Part shown: one piece after another, positions 7,960-16,285 of the stretch
Layout of the letters: each line of letters opens with the position of its first letter
Position numbering within the stretch: the stretch's first letter is position 1
Origin: CAZYAK01 sp964645935
GTDB taxonomy: Bacteria; Patescibacteriota; Gracilibacteria; Peribacterales; Peribacteraceae
Reading direction: 5' to 3'
NCBI GenBank assembly: GCA_964645935.1
Contig: CAZYAK010000019.1
Coordinates: forward strand, 1-23,806
Length of the DNA: 23,806 nt
Program-made: the position numbers and the translations under genes
The notes under the pieces: generated by a model
What the model was told of the DNA's origin: nothing
Seen by the model: the letters and a program-made list of their open reading frames with translations, nothing else
Databases searched by the model: none

Positions 7960-8244
7960 ATGGCTCACAAAAAGGCAGGTGGATCTACCCAGAACGGCCG
8001 AGACAGCGTTGCAAAACGACGTGGCGTAAAGCGCTTCGGCGGTGAACGCGTCTCTGCGGGCGAAGTGCTCGTCCGACAGAAGGGATACTGGTATTTCCCC
8101 GGCGCCAACACGCATGTGGGTAAGGACTGGACCATTCACGCCGATGTCGACGGCGTGGTCACGTTCTCGCAGAAGCGACGCCTCAAGTTTGATGGCGCGC
8201 GCGAGCGTTGCACGGTCATCAGCATCACGCCGGTCGCCGCGTAA
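7960..8244 (+). CDS. rpmA: 50S ribosomal protein L27
   Basis: Ribosomal protein bL27 (94 residues), whose N-terminal tail reaches the peptidyl-transferase centre. The protein begins directly with MAHKKAGGSTQNGRDS, followed by KRRGVKRFGGERVSAGEVLVRQKG and DGVVTF, all family-typical. There is no Firmicutes-type cleavable N-terminal extension. The usual partner gene rplU (L21) is not adjacent; upstream is the divergent initiator tRNA and downstream an unknown protein. The ATG at 7960 is preferred over the upstream in-frame ATG at 7927 because it gives the canonical L27 N-terminus and follows the TACAAT box. Confidence 0.97.
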   Translation: MAHKKAGGSTQNGRDSVAKRRGVKRFGGERVSAGEVLVRQKGYWYFPGANTHVGKDWTIHADVDGVVTFSQKRRLKFDGARERCTVISITPVAA

Positions 8245-8258
8245 CCCTTCGTCGGGCT

Positions 8259-8312
8259 CACGGTGACACATTTGCCGTGGATGCTACGGGGCCCCGTCCC
8301 CATATTTTCTTT
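8259..8312 (+). terminator. Possible rpmA terminator region
   Basis: CACGG (8259-8263) can pair with CCGTG (8275-8279), and the palindrome ACGGGGCCCCGT (8286-8297) follows. The sequence then becomes T-rich (TATTTTCTTT from 8303). The stems are short, and the T-rich stretch runs into the next gene's -35 box, so this is tentative. Confidence 0.3.
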
Positions 8313-8338
8313 GAGCATGCGGTTTCCGACGCTACCAT
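8311..8338 (+). promoter_or_regulatory. Putative promoter of unknown gene at 8345 (leaderless)
   Basis: TTGAGC (8311-8316), a 16-nt spacer and TACCAT (8333-8338) end 6 nt before the ATG at 8345. Confidence 0.6.
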
Positions 8339-8344
8339 CTGCGC

Positions 8345-9052
8345 ATGTCCGAAGTAGGAGGTCTTGATGTCGGCGCGCCTGGAGAAGGCTCAACGGGGGC
8401 ACCCGAGCAGTTGAGCGAGGAGGCGCGGCAGCGGTTCGCCGCGGCTGGCGCCGCGATGGCAGCCATCCAGCGCGAAGAGAAACGCAGCAAGAAACGCGAC
8501 TCGCGGGTGGCCAAGACCATCATCCAGTTTCTCAACGACCCCCGCTACACGCACCTCTTCGTGCTGATCTCCCGCCTCGTGGCGCGCGACTGCCCGTCTA
8601 TCTTCATCCTGGCGGTGCTCTCGCTCATCAACGAAGACAGCAAGTCTGTGGTGCAGGAGTATTTACAGGAAGAGAATCAGAAGACCGCGGAGGAGACCGT
8701 GGCCGAGGAGCTCCAGGTGGTGCCGGGCGACGCCAACCCCGTCGCCAACAAGGCACTCGTGGACTGGATCACGCGCATGCAGATGGTGATGGCGCTCGAT
8801 CCGCAAGGCATCCTCCTCAAGCTGATGGTGGACGAGACCAATATCGACGGCACGGTGCTGCAGCTCTCCACCTTCGTGCTGCAGGAGTTCTTCCGCAGCG
8901 ACGTGGGCGGACGCCGCGACATCCCCTTCGAGAGCCTCCACGGCCTGGCCGCGAGCACGCTCCAGACCGTCTTCGAACCGTTCTTGGACGCCATCGACAA
9001 GACCCTGCTCGCACCGCCTAAGAAGGAGGGCGACGATGAGGACGACGATTGA
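8345..9052 (+). CDS. Hypothetical cytoplasmic protein, acidic C-terminus
   Basis: I do not recognise this 235-residue protein. It has no signal peptide or transmembrane helix. The N-terminal 30 residues are Gly/Ala-rich and probably flexible. A basic helical patch follows (about 38-55, REEKRSKKRDSR). The rest is predicted mostly alpha-helical, with hydrophobic helices around 62-95 (HLFVLISRLVARDCPSIFILAVLSLI) that look amphipathic or buried rather than membrane-spanning. The extreme C-terminus is lysine-rich and then acidic (KKEGDDEDDD). Third-position G/C preference, a good promoter and a boundary fitting the next gene support a real gene. Its stop TGA directly abuts the opposite-strand stop of thpR. 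Confidence 0.75.
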   Translation: MSEVGGLDVGAPGEGSTGAPEQLSEEARQRFAAAGAAMAAIQREEKRSKKRDSRVAKTIIQFLNDPRYTHLFVLISRLVARDCPSIFILAVLSLINEDSKSVVQEYLQEENQKTAEETVAEELQVVPGDANPVANKALVDWITRMQMVMALDPQGILLKLMVDETNIDGTVLQLSTFVLQEFFRSDVGGRRDIPFESLHGLAASTLQTVFEPFLDAIDKTLLAPPKKEGDDEDDD

Positions 9053-9616
9053 TCAGCCGAGCGGGAACTCCGCGATGAGCGTCTGTTTCTTCCCGCCAAC
9101 CTCCGCGTAGAGCCGGATGCGGTCCACGGGGATGGCGAACGAGGGATGCCCGAGGAGCCTGAGGACCTTCTTCTTGGCGACGGCGAAGCGTTCCGGGTGC
9201 TTGATGCGCGCCAGCGTGAGATGCGGCCGGAAGCCGTCGGCCTTCTCGCCTTCCGGGGTTGCCGACGGCCACGGGCAGCGCTTCTTGAGGCGCGCCAGCT
9301 CATCGGAGAACGGGATACCCAGGTACAACACGCGGTCCCGGCCGCGATCACTGAAGGTGCCGACGCCCTCCACCTTGAGCGCGAACGGCTCCGTGGCCGC
9401 GGCGATCTTCACGCACTGTGGCACGACCTGCCCGTACTCGATCTCCATTAACTCGCGCCAGAACTGGAGCGTGATATGCGGCGTCTCGGGACTCTGGAAC
9501 GAGAGGATCTCCGTGTACTCCGACAACGCGCCTTGGAGCGCGCGGAACGCGGCCCTCGCCTCCCCTTCCAGGGGGATGGCGAAGAAGGCAGCGCGCAGCG
9601 GGAAGACGAAGACCAT
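9053..9616 (-). CDS. thpR: RNA 2',3'-cyclic phosphodiesterase (2H family)
   Basis: A 187-residue member of the 2H phosphoesterase superfamily (formerly 2'-5' RNA ligase, LigT). It hydrolyses 2',3'-cyclic phosphate on RNA ends and can reversibly join some tRNA halves. Both catalytic HxTx motifs are present: HITL at residues 47-50 and HLTL at 132-135. The FFAIPLEGEARAAF start and the GVGTFSDRGRDRVLYLGI segment are family-typical. The ATG lies 6 nt after a TAGGGT box. The upstream unknown gene ends 41 nt away, so thpR may have its own promoter or be at the end of the lepA transcript. Confidence 0.9.
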   Translation of the reverse strand: MVFVFPLRAAFFAIPLEGEARAAFRALQGALSEYTEILSFQSPETPHITLQFWRELMEIEYGQVVPQCVKIAAATEPFALKVEGVGTFSDRGRDRVLYLGIPFSDELARLKKRCPWPSATPEGEKADGFRPHLTLARIKHPERFAVAKKKVLRLLGHPSFAIPVDRIRLYAEVGGKKQTLIAEFPLG

Positions 9617-9622
9617 GTGCAG

Positions 9623-9628
9623 ACCCTA
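9623..9628 (-). promoter_or_regulatory. Putative -10 box of thpR
   Basis: TAGGGT on the minus strand lies 6 nt before the thpR ATG, the same hexamer as proposed for murJ. No clear -35 hexamer is visible. Confidence 0.4.
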
Positions 9629-9657
9629 CCGCATCCGTCGCGGGATCCGCCACGCCC

Positions 9658-10152
9658 TCAGGTCGTGGTCTTCTGCTCGATCCCCAGCCAGCGCTCGAGG
9701 CTACGGTTCTGCGCCTCCACGAGGCCGGAAGCGCCCTCCAGCCCGGCGAGCGACGGGATCAGGCGCACCCGCCACGCGATGCGGGACACCAAGTCCGTGA
9801 TCCTCCCCAGAGTGGAAAGGTCCACATGTCCGATAAGGAGCGGCGGCACCTCGTTGATCTGCGCGGCGAGCGCCCGGGCGCCCTCTTCGTTCTCTTCGGA
9901 GCGGTCGCGGCGGGGATCCGGTGTCCGTCCCACTTGGCGTTTCAGCGAGGCGGTCTGCCCTTCCAGGAGATCGAGCATGGCACCGTTACGGGATGTCTCG
10001 ATGAGCAGTCGGACGTTGACGGCTACCTGCCCGGTGACGCTGAGCACCCGCACCGCCACGTCGGCGCTGAGGCTCGTGGCGAGCTCGTTGAGCCGCTCCA
10101 GGAATCCCCGGATCTCCTCCTGCGCCTGGTCTGCGGTCTTCGGGATCTCCAT
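9658..10152 (-). CDS. Hypothetical protein, probably co-expressed with lepA
   Basis: I do not recognise this 164-residue protein. It has no signal peptide and is predicted mainly helical. Residues about 8-70 (EEIRGFLERLNELATSL to EGQTASLKRQVG) could form amphipathic or coiled-coil helices. A charged, flexible stretch (about 75-92, RTPDPRRDRSEENEEG) separates it from a second helical part. Its ATG lies 2 nt after the lepA stop codon, with no promoter-like box of its own, which suggests co-transcription and translation by reinitiation or coupling. A role related to LepA is possible from context only. Confidence 0.65.
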   Translation of the reverse strand: MEIPKTADQAQEEIRGFLERLNELATSLSADVAVRVLSVTGQVAVNVRLLIETSRNGAMLDLLEGQTASLKRQVGRTPDPRRDRSEENEEGARALAAQINEVPPLLIGHVDLSTLGRITDLVSRIAWRVRLIPSLAGLEGASGLVEAQNRSLERWLGIEQKTTT

Positions 10153-10154
10153 GC

Positions 10155-11975
10155 TCAGCGTTTGAGGACGGCGAGGAAGGCCTCCTGGCTTAAGGTCACC
10201 TTGCCCATCTGCTTCATGCGCTTCTTGCCTTTCTTCTGCTTGTCGAGGAGCTTGTTCTTGCGGGAGACGTCGCCGCCGTAGAGGTAGCCGGTCACGTCTT
10301 TGCGGAGAGCCGCCACGGTCTCGCGCGCCACCACCTTGCTGCCGATGGCCGCCTGGATTGGTATTTGAAACTGCGCCTTGGGGAGCACCTCCTTCAGCTG
10401 CTTGCAGATGACGGAGCCCACATGGTGGGCCTCGCTGCGGTGCACGATGGTGGAGAGCGCATCGGCGGGGTCGCCCAGTAGCAGGATATCCATCTTTACG
10501 AGGTCACCGGCGCGGAAGCCCAGCTGCTCGTAGCTCATGGATGCGTAACCGGAGGTCGCGGACTTCAGCTGGTCGAAAAAATCCAGCACGATTCCTTGGA
10601 GCGGCACTTCGAACTCCAGGAGTGCGCGGTCGGCGTCGAGGTACTCCAGCGACTTGTAGATGCCGCGGCGCGTCTGCACGAGCGACATGGACGGGCCCAC
10701 GTCGATCTTGCGGCAGACGATTTCCAATTTCACCCACGGTTCGCGCACCTCCTCGATGTACGTGGGATCTGGAAAGTCGGCGGGATTGGAGAGGCTTGCC
10801 ACGTTATGTTCGTCCTCCTTCATGAGGGAGCTCCGAATGATTTCGCCTACGTTACGAGCGTTCACTTGTACTTCGTAGAGCACGGAGGGGGCTGTCACGA
10901 TGAGGTCGCAGTCGTACTCGCGTTCTAGGCGTTCCTGGATGATGTCCAGGTGCAGGAGACCAAGGAAACCGCAGCGGAAGCCGTTGCCGAGGGCGGTGTT
11001 ACGCTCTGGCTCGATACTGAGGGCCGCATCGTTGAGGGAGAGCTTCTCCAAAGCCTCGCGCAAGTCCGCGAAGTTGTCGGCTTCGCTCGGGTAGAGGCCC
11101 GCGAAGACCATGGGCTGTACCTGCTTGTAGCCCGGGAGCATCTCCGCACGCTCCTCGGAGGCAATGGTGTCGCCGACGCGCACTTGATGGACATCCTTCA
11201 GGCCGGTCACCACGTAGCCGATCTGCCCCTCCTCCAGGACGGGATCCGACACGTACTTGGGGGAAAAGTGACCGACATCCAACACCTCAAAGGGTGTCTG
11301 CGTGCCGCGCAGATGGACCCTGTCACCTTTGCGGATCTGGCCCTCCATGACGCGGCAGTACGCGACGCCGCCGCGGTAGGTATCCATGATGGCATCGAAG
11401 ATCAGCGCGCGGGAGGCGCCTGTCGTGTGCGAGTCGTGGCGAGTTGGCGGCTTGATACGGTCGACCACCGCCTGCAGGACCTCGGGGACGCCTTTTCCCT
11501 CCTTGGCGGAGATGAGAAGGATGTCCTCCTTCTTGCAGCCGAGGAGTTTGATGACCTCCTCGCTCACGCGGTCGGGCTCGGCCGCGGGGAGATCGATTTT
11601 GTTGAGCACGGGGATCAGTTGCAGATCATGCTCCAGCGCCATGTACAGCACCGCGAGTGTTTGCGCCTGGATCCCCTGGGAAGCGTCTACAAGGAGGATG
11701 GCCCCCTCACACGCGGCCAGAGAGCGACTTACTTCGTACCGGAAGTCCGTGTGACCGGGCGTGTCGATGAGATTGAGCTGCACGCCCGCAAAGGTCATGC
11801 GCACCGGCTGAAGCTTGATGGTGATGCCACGCTCGCGCTCCAGATCCATCATGTCCAGCGTCTGCTCCTTCATCTCGCGCTTTTGGAGCGTACCCGTCAC
11901 TTCGATCATGCGATCCGAGAGCGTGGATTTGCCATGGTCGATGTGCGCGATGATGCAGAAATTGCGGATGTCCAT
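10155..11975 (-). CDS. lepA: Elongation factor 4 (LepA), GTPase
   Basis: A 606-residue ribosome-associated translational GTPase of normal length (about 600). GTPase motifs are AHIDHGKST (residues 10-18), DTPGHTDF with the catalytic His (71-78, His75) and NKID (125-128). EF-G-like domains II, III and V follow, then the LepA-specific C-terminal domain ending KKRMKQMGKVTLSQEAFLAVLK. The start is placed at the MDIRNFCIIAHIDHGK methionine, which lies 8 nt after a TACTAT box. The in-frame ATGs 24-27 nt further upstream lie on the wrong side of that box. The gene is followed with a 2-nt gap by the unknown 164-residue gene. Confidence 0.97.
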   Translation of the reverse strand: MDIRNFCIIAHIDHGKSTLSDRMIEVTGTLQKREMKEQTLDMMDLERERGITIKLQPVRMTFAGVQLNLIDTPGHTDFRYEVSRSLAACEGAILLVDASQGIQAQTLAVLYMALEHDLQLIPVLNKIDLPAAEPDRVSEEVIKLLGCKKEDILLISAKEGKGVPEVLQAVVDRIKPPTRHDSHTTGASRALIFDAIMDTYRGGVAYCRVMEGQIRKGDRVHLRGTQTPFEVLDVGHFSPKYVSDPVLEEGQIGYVVTGLKDVHQVRVGDTIASEERAEMLPGYKQVQPMVFAGLYPSEADNFADLREALEKLSLNDAALSIEPERNTALGNGFRCGFLGLLHLDIIQERLEREYDCDLIVTAPSVLYEVQVNARNVGEIIRSSLMKEDEHNVASLSNPADFPDPTYIEEVREPWVKLEIVCRKIDVGPSMSLVQTRRGIYKSLEYLDADRALLEFEVPLQGIVLDFFDQLKSATSGYASMSYEQLGFRAGDLVKMDILLLGDPADALSTIVHRSEAHHVGSVICKQLKEVLPKAQFQIPIQAAIGSKVVARETVAALRKDVTGYLYGGDVSRKNKLLDKQKKGKKRMKQMGKVTLSQEAFLAVLKR

Positions 11976-11983
11976 TCCACCGC

Positions 11984-11989
11984 ATAGTA
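11984..11989 (-). promoter_or_regulatory. Putative -10 box of lepA
   Basis: TACTAT on the minus strand ends 8 nt before the lepA ATG. It matches TATAAT at four of six positions. No good -35 hexamer is seen, and the upstream region forms hairpins. Confidence 0.5.
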
Positions 11990-12008
11990 GCGAAAACATC
12001 AAGGATTG

Positions 12009-12054
12009 CCGAGGGCAAATGCGCTTCGGCTGCCTCGGGGCTCCCTTGCGGGAG
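12009..12054 (-). terminator. Two stem-loops between pdxT and lepA
   Basis: CTCCC (12041-12045) pairs with GGGAG (12050-12054) around a TTGC loop. CCGAGGGCA (12009-12017) pairs with TGCCTCGG (12031-12038) with one bulged G. They lie just 3' of pdxT on its transcript and upstream of lepA. No long T run follows, so intrinsic termination is only possible, not clear. Confidence 0.35.
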
Positions 12055-12078
12055 ACCGCCCGCCGAGCTTCGACGGCC

Positions 12079-12669
12079 TCAACGTGACAGGCCAGGCTTC
12101 TTCTTCGTCACCATCCGCAGAAACAGCTTGTGGAGCGCCGCCTGTCCCCTCACTTCCGGATGGAATGTCGCCGCCAAGATGGCGCCTTGTCGCACACAGA
12201 CGGGCTTGCCGTCATGTGTGGCGAGGATCTCGATCCCCTTCCCTACCCGCGCAAGGATAGGCGCCCGGATGAACGCGCCAGTCACGGGTGTTTGGATGCC
12301 CGTGATGTTGAGTGTGGCGTCGAAGCTATCTACTTGCGAGCCGTACGCGTTGCGGTCTACGTCCATATCCAGGAGTCCGAGGGTCTTTGGGGCGTGCTTC
12401 CCGAGCGCCTCCTTTCCGAGCAGGATGGCGCCGGCACATGTCCCGAAAATGGGCATGCCCTTGGCAGCGCGCGCTTTGATCGGCGCATCCATGGCAAAGA
12501 GGTGCAGGAACCGGCTCATCACCGTGCTCTCGCCGCCGGGGATGACCAGGGCGTCGACCATCGTAAGGTCCTCCGACGAGCGCACCTCGCGGACGTGTAC
12601 GTTTAAGGACGTCAGCACCGCGAGGTGCTCCGCGAAGTCGCCCTGGAGCGCGAGGACACCGACGGTCAT
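12079..12669 (-). CDS. pdxT: PLP synthase glutaminase subunit PdxT
   Basis: Class I glutamine amidotransferase (196 residues, family about 190-200) that supplies ammonia to PdxS for pyridoxal 5'-phosphate synthesis. Motifs are GVLALQGDFAEH (residues 4-15), PGGEST (44-49), the nucleophile elbow GTCAGA with Cys78, RNAYGSQVDSF (106-116) and the triad end FHPE (His170, Glu172). The ATG at 12669 is chosen because it starts the conserved MTVGVLALQG strand and follows a promoter-like sequence by 7 nt; the open frame extends 14 codons further. pdxS, normally adjacent, is 3.7 kb upstream on the same strand, separated by a secreted-protein gene. Confidence 0.96.
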   Translation of the reverse strand: MTVGVLALQGDFAEHLAVLTSLNVHVREVRSSEDLTMVDALVIPGGESTVMSRFLHLFAMDAPIKARAAKGMPIFGTCAGAILLGKEALGKHAPKTLGLLDMDVDRNAYGSQVDSFDATLNITGIQTPVTGAFIRAPILARVGKGIEILATHDGKPVCVRQGAILAATFHPEVRGQAALHKLFLRMVTKKKPGLSR

Positions 12670-12676
12670 GGCGCAA

Positions 12677-12705
12677 AGCATGTCATCCTGAGGTGTTGGC
12701 GGCAA
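12677..12705 (-). promoter_or_regulatory. Putative promoter of pdxT (leaderless)
   Basis: On the minus strand TTGCCG (12705-12700), a 17-nt spacer and CATGCT (12682-12677) end 7 nt before the pdxT ATG. The -10 is weak, but spacing and -35 match other genes here, and it implies pdxT is transcribed separately from the upstream gene. Confidence 0.45.
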
Positions 12706-12711
12706 TCGCAA

Positions 12712-12730
12712 CCGCTTTTTCGAAAAGTGG
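12712..12730 (-). other. Small hairpin after the large secreted-protein gene
   Basis: CCGCTTTT pairs with AAAAGTGG (one G-T pair) around a 3-nt loop. It lies 3' of the 1150-residue gene. The stem is AT-rich and no T run follows, so a terminator role is uncertain. Confidence 0.25.
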
Positions 12731-12778
12731 CATGCGGCCTCGGAGGAAACAGTTCCAGTTCATGGTGTCCTGCACTGG

Positions 12779-15700
12779 TTATCTCCGGGTACTTGATGCC
12801 ACTCCTCCGCCTGGGGCGATACTCAAGCGATGGGCATCCGTGAATGACGCGCAGAACGGCACCGATGGACAATCTTGGACCGTTTCGTAGAACTTCCGCT
12901 GCTTCGCCAAGGAGGTCGCGGTCGAGAAATCCAGGTACTTCCAGTCCTGCAGCGGTGAATACACGGAGAAATCCAGGTACTCCCAGTTCTTGTTCAGCGG
13001 CTTGAAGCCTGCCTGTTCCGTTTCGGCGAAGGAGTGGAACTTCGCGAGCGCCCAGGGCGTCTGCTTCGTGGCAATCCAGTACGTGTAGCCTGAAGGCTTC
13101 CCGGTGATGGGATCGTACTCCGGCTCGCGGGTGAGGAACTGGCTTCCGTCGGTCGATATGGCAAAATATTTCCAAGGGTTGATGTCCGTGTCCCGCTTTG
13201 TGCGTGTATCGAACATCAGCTGGTTGTTGCCCGTGATGGGGTTGTAGGTACCGGTAAAGACCACGTAGTGACCCCGTCCGTTGAAGAGAACCGGTTGGTA
13301 GCTCTGTGCCTCCCCGAGATCGTGCTCTTTCCCAGTCGCAAAGGAAGTCAGATACAGGTGTTCTGACGACGAGGTGCCTTTGAAATAGGAGACGTACGCA
13401 CCGTCGGGACTCACGATGGCCCGATATCCTTGCAACAGTTTTGTCGCGACAGGATCGTCTGGATTCGACGCATCGATGAGCGTTATCACGCCGTTTCTCG
13501 TTTCATCACTCCCGTTTCCTTCTCGTTCTCCGGGTGAGGAGATCGCTACATACTTGCCGGTCTCATCGGAGTGAATGAGGGGAGATTTCCCTGCATTGAA
13601 CGCGAAGCAGGCGTGTTTGGTCTTTGCTGGCATCGGATAGAAACGCCCGTCCTGTGTGTCGAACAGCCCAACCTGGCCGAGCGAGACGCTCGATCCGAAC
13701 GCGAAGCGTCCATTGCGCGTCGTGAGCGGGAAATCGATGCCCGACGCGCGAAGCGGATAGGTGGCGCCATCCTTCTCGATGTAGAGGAGCCGAGAGCCGT
13801 TCTGATCCACGATGCCGATTTGCGGCCGATCGTCTGTCGTCTTGAACGCAAAGCCCATTGCCTGAGCTTTCTGGTAGGCGGGGCACGCCTGAGGAGCCTG
13901 GCCGCACTCTGCGGCGGGCGGGCCGTTCTCTACAATGGGTGTTGGGAACACGGTGCATTGGATGCTCTGCGCGTAACGCGGAGACAGTCCTTGCGAAGAC
14001 GCGCTGCTAGCCTGTGAGGAGCGTTCCTGGGACGACTGCGAAGATGACTGCTGCACTTCAACAGGTTTCGGATCGCGCAGGTCGAGTGCGGTGACCTGAG
14101 AACGGGCGGCTTCGTTGGGGCACGTGTATTCCGTAGGCAGGTGGAAGTCTTCATCGGACCCCGGTCGTTCCAGTCGGACGCTGTAAAATCCGTCCACGGT
14201 TGCGACCCATGTTCCGTCGGCGCTGAGGCCGATCATCCTGTACTGAGATTCGCCCTTCACAGGGGTTGGTGCTTGACCCACTACGTAATGCAGATACCTG
14301 TCTCCACCGGTATTCAGGAGGAATACTGAGCCGTCGTCGCTCATACCCCGAATGCCGGTGACCGCGCTCCCAACAGGGAGTGTCTCCGCGGGTGTATCGC
14401 CCGACGTGCGGATCCTGTGCGCGTTTCCTGCCTGACTGTAGGCCACCCAGCCCCCGTCTCGGCTGAGGAAAAGCTCGGATGCATCGGCGACTTCCGCGAT
14501 GCGCTGCACGGAAGCTGTTTCGCGGTCGAACACGTAGATCCCTCGCGCGCCGTCCTGCTGAGTGCCGTTGAAGGCGACAGTCCCGCCATCATCACTGATG
14601 GCACCCGTTTGCCTCTCGAAGACGGTCGTGCGGTACTTTCCCCAATCGAAATACTGGAACGCGGGGTCTGTCCCCTGCCTCGCGATCACCGCATCTTCGT
14701 GGAGTATCGGATTGACGATCGTCAGAGTCTTAGCCTTTTGTAGCAACACATCCCCTCGCCCGCTGACGCCGAGAGGGTCGCCCAAGCCCAGTGTGTGGTA
14801 TATGTTCGTCTCCCGATCATAGAGGACGTTGTTCAGGGATGAAGCTCCGTCGCTCACGCTGTACTGCACTCTCGCAACCAGGAATCGCCCGGAGGCATCC
14901 ATCAGCGTAAACGATCCGTGTACTGGTCCCAAGAGCGGATGCGCCTTGAGCACGGTTGCGGCGCTTCTGTCCGTTTCCCGGTCATACGTGATGAAGTTTG
15001 CAGCATCATGCGAGAGATACGAGGGATCCGTTGCAATTCCCCACGAGTGGAACACTACGTCGCCGTCACGGGTGACAAACGGCGCCTGTCCGGTGCCCAG
15101 GATATTTCGGGCGATGCCGTTTGCGCATACGGGCGGAGCATGTGTGCAGTCGGAACCGCAAACCACAGTGATGCCCCCCATGGACACTGCAAGGCCATCG
15201 CCATCGCCGTCATCACACTCTTCATTGATCTCCAGTCTGCCGTTTCCGCAGACGGGCACTGCTTTCGATACACACTGCATGTCGCCGACATTGGTCGCAC
15301 AGGAGTAGCCCGGTTCGTGTTTGCACGTCGCAGTGCATCCGTCACCGGGTGTTCGGTTGCCGTCATCGCAGTACTCACCAGATGAATCAATCTGTGCGTT
15401 GCCGCACTTGCTCAGATCCTGCCCCGGTTCAACGGGTCGCTGAGTTTGGCAGTCGCATACGCAAGGACACGAAGAGTTTCCGCAAATCGGGCACCGCAAT
15501 CCGCCGCCTGCCGCAAAGCATTCTGCCGGACGGGATATCGTGGAGCGACACTGCGAGGATTGGACTGACTGTTCGAGCGATTCCGTACCGGATCCGACGG
15601 ATGATGCACGAGCCTCCACCGAACCGACGCGGCTTGCTGTTCCCTGTCGAGCGCTCGCGGTCGTGTCCCGCAATGCATCTCCCGTCGCCTCCTCGATCGG

Positions 15701-16231
15701 ATCTGCCTGCGGCAACGAGGGGCACGCGTAACACATACCTGCACCACAGAACCGTACGGTGCCGATGTTCGCGGAATCGGGGCAGTGATCGAATGAAAGA
15801 CCATCGGAGCAGAATTCACCGGCCTGACATCCGTCCACCAGAGGAATTCCCCGTCGATCGGCGACGGGGCCGCCTGGGGTCGCTTCGGCGGGTACCGGCA
15901 TCCAGGACGCAGGCGAGTCGATAAACGGACCGCCGTGTTCTGCTTCAACTGCCGGCGTCTCTTGCAGCAACGCTTCTATATCCTCACGCATCGTCTCCTC
16001 TTCGGGCACATCTTCCCCCTCCAGCATGTTCTCGGAAACCGGCTCCTCCCATCCTTCCTGCCAGCCGAACTCCCAGTCGAACACGCCGTCGTCGGAATGT
16101 CCTTCCTGTTCCCAGACCCATTGCTGGGTTTGCCCGGTGAGTGCGTGGCGTTCGCTCCCGGCGATGCCGACAGAGAAGATCAGTGCCGAGACCACGGCGA
16201 TGGGCAACGTGAGACGTGTCGTACGGATCAT
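12779..16231 (-). CDS. Large secreted Cys-rich (DUF4215) and beta-propeller-like protein
   Basis: A 1150-residue exported protein. Residues 1-26 form a signal peptide. An acidic, Trp-rich stretch follows (about 37-100), then a Cys-rich part (about 135-262). From about 276 there are two repeats of the DUF4215/Myxococcus Cys-rich type (CGN...EYCDDGNRTPGDGC and CGNGRLEINEECDDG). Two regions of short beta-blade repeats (about 390-690 and 790-1090) contain TolB/WD40-like phrases such as SDDGGTVAF, SRDGGWVAY and SPDGAYVSY. A Ser/Gln linker lies at about 725-752. The C-terminus has a 14-residue tandem duplication (WEYLDFS, then WKYLDFS). The start is set at 16231 because the upstream methionines overlap or precede the TATAAT box. 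Base composition is visibly less GC-rich than in flanking genes. Its function is unknown; adhesion or surface binding is an inference. Confidence 0.85.
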   Translation of the reverse strand: MIRTTRLTLPIAVVSALIFSVGIAGSERHALTGQTQQWVWEQEGHSDDGVFDWEFGWQEGWEEPVSENMLEGEDVPEEETMREDIEALLQETPAVEAEHGGPFIDSPASWMPVPAEATPGGPVADRRGIPLVDGCQAGEFCSDGLSFDHCPDSANIGTVRFCGAGMCYACPSLPQADPIEEATGDALRDTTASARQGTASRVGSVEARASSVGSGTESLEQSVQSSQCRSTISRPAECFAAGGGLRCPICGNSSCPCVCDCQTQRPVEPGQDLSKCGNAQIDSSGEYCDDGNRTPGDGCTATCKHEPGYSCATNVGDMQCVSKAVPVCGNGRLEINEECDDGDGDGLAVSMGGITVVCGSDCTHAPPVCANGIARNILGTGQAPFVTRDGDVVFHSWGIATDPSYLSHDAANFITYDRETDRSAATVLKAHPLLGPVHGSFTLMDASGRFLVARVQYSVSDGASSLNNVLYDRETNIYHTLGLGDPLGVSGRGDVLLQKAKTLTIVNPILHEDAVIARQGTDPAFQYFDWGKYRTTVFERQTGAISDDGGTVAFNGTQQDGARGIYVFDRETASVQRIAEVADASELFLSRDGGWVAYSQAGNAHRIRTSGDTPAETLPVGSAVTGIRGMSDDGSVFLLNTGGDRYLHYVVGQAPTPVKGESQYRMIGLSADGTWVATVDGFYSVRLERPGSDEDFHLPTEYTCPNEAARSQVTALDLRDPKPVEVQQSSSQSSQERSSQASSASSQGLSPRYAQSIQCTVFPTPIVENGPPAAECGQAPQACPAYQKAQAMGFAFKTTDDRPQIGIVDQNGSRLLYIEKDGATYPLRASGIDFPLTTRNGRFAFGSSVSLGQVGLFDTQDGRFYPMPAKTKHACFAFNAGKSPLIHSDETGKYVAISSPGEREGNGSDETRNGVITLIDASNPDDPVATKLLQGYRAIVSPDGAYVSYFKGTSSSEHLYLTSFATGKEHDLGEAQSYQPVLFNGRGHYVVFTGTYNPITGNNQLMFDTRTKRDTDINPWKYFAISTDGSQFLTREPEYDPITGKPSGYTYWIATKQTPWALAKFHSFAETEQAGFKPLNKNWEYLDFSVYSPLQDWKYLDFSTATSLAKQRKFYETVQDCPSVPFCASFTDAHRLSIAPGGGVASSTRR
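12924..12987 (-). repeat. 42-bp in-frame duplication in the large gene's 3' end
   Basis: A 22-bp stretch at 12924-12945 recurs with one mismatch at 12966-12987, spaced 42 bp. It encodes two 14-residue copies, NWEYLDFSVYSPLQ and DWKYLDFSTATSLA. Confidence 0.8.
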
Positions 16232-16256
16232 GGTGAGGGGCGTGTGTTTTGTGTAC

Positions 16257-16285
16257 ATTATACAATAAATTGAGCAATGACGCAA
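16257..16285 (-). promoter_or_regulatory. Promoter of the large secreted-protein gene
   Basis: On the minus strand a perfect TATAAT (16262-16257) is preceded at 17 nt by TTGCGT. It lies 25 nt before the chosen ATG at 16231. The predicted leader of about 18 nt has no Shine-Dalgarno motif. The surrounding sequence is AT-rich compared with the rest of the window. Confidence 0.65.

Noticed and set aside
16232..16285. Upstream in-frame starts of the large secreted protein
   Set aside because: They overlap or precede the TATAAT box and would place 10-18 residues before an otherwise standard signal peptide.
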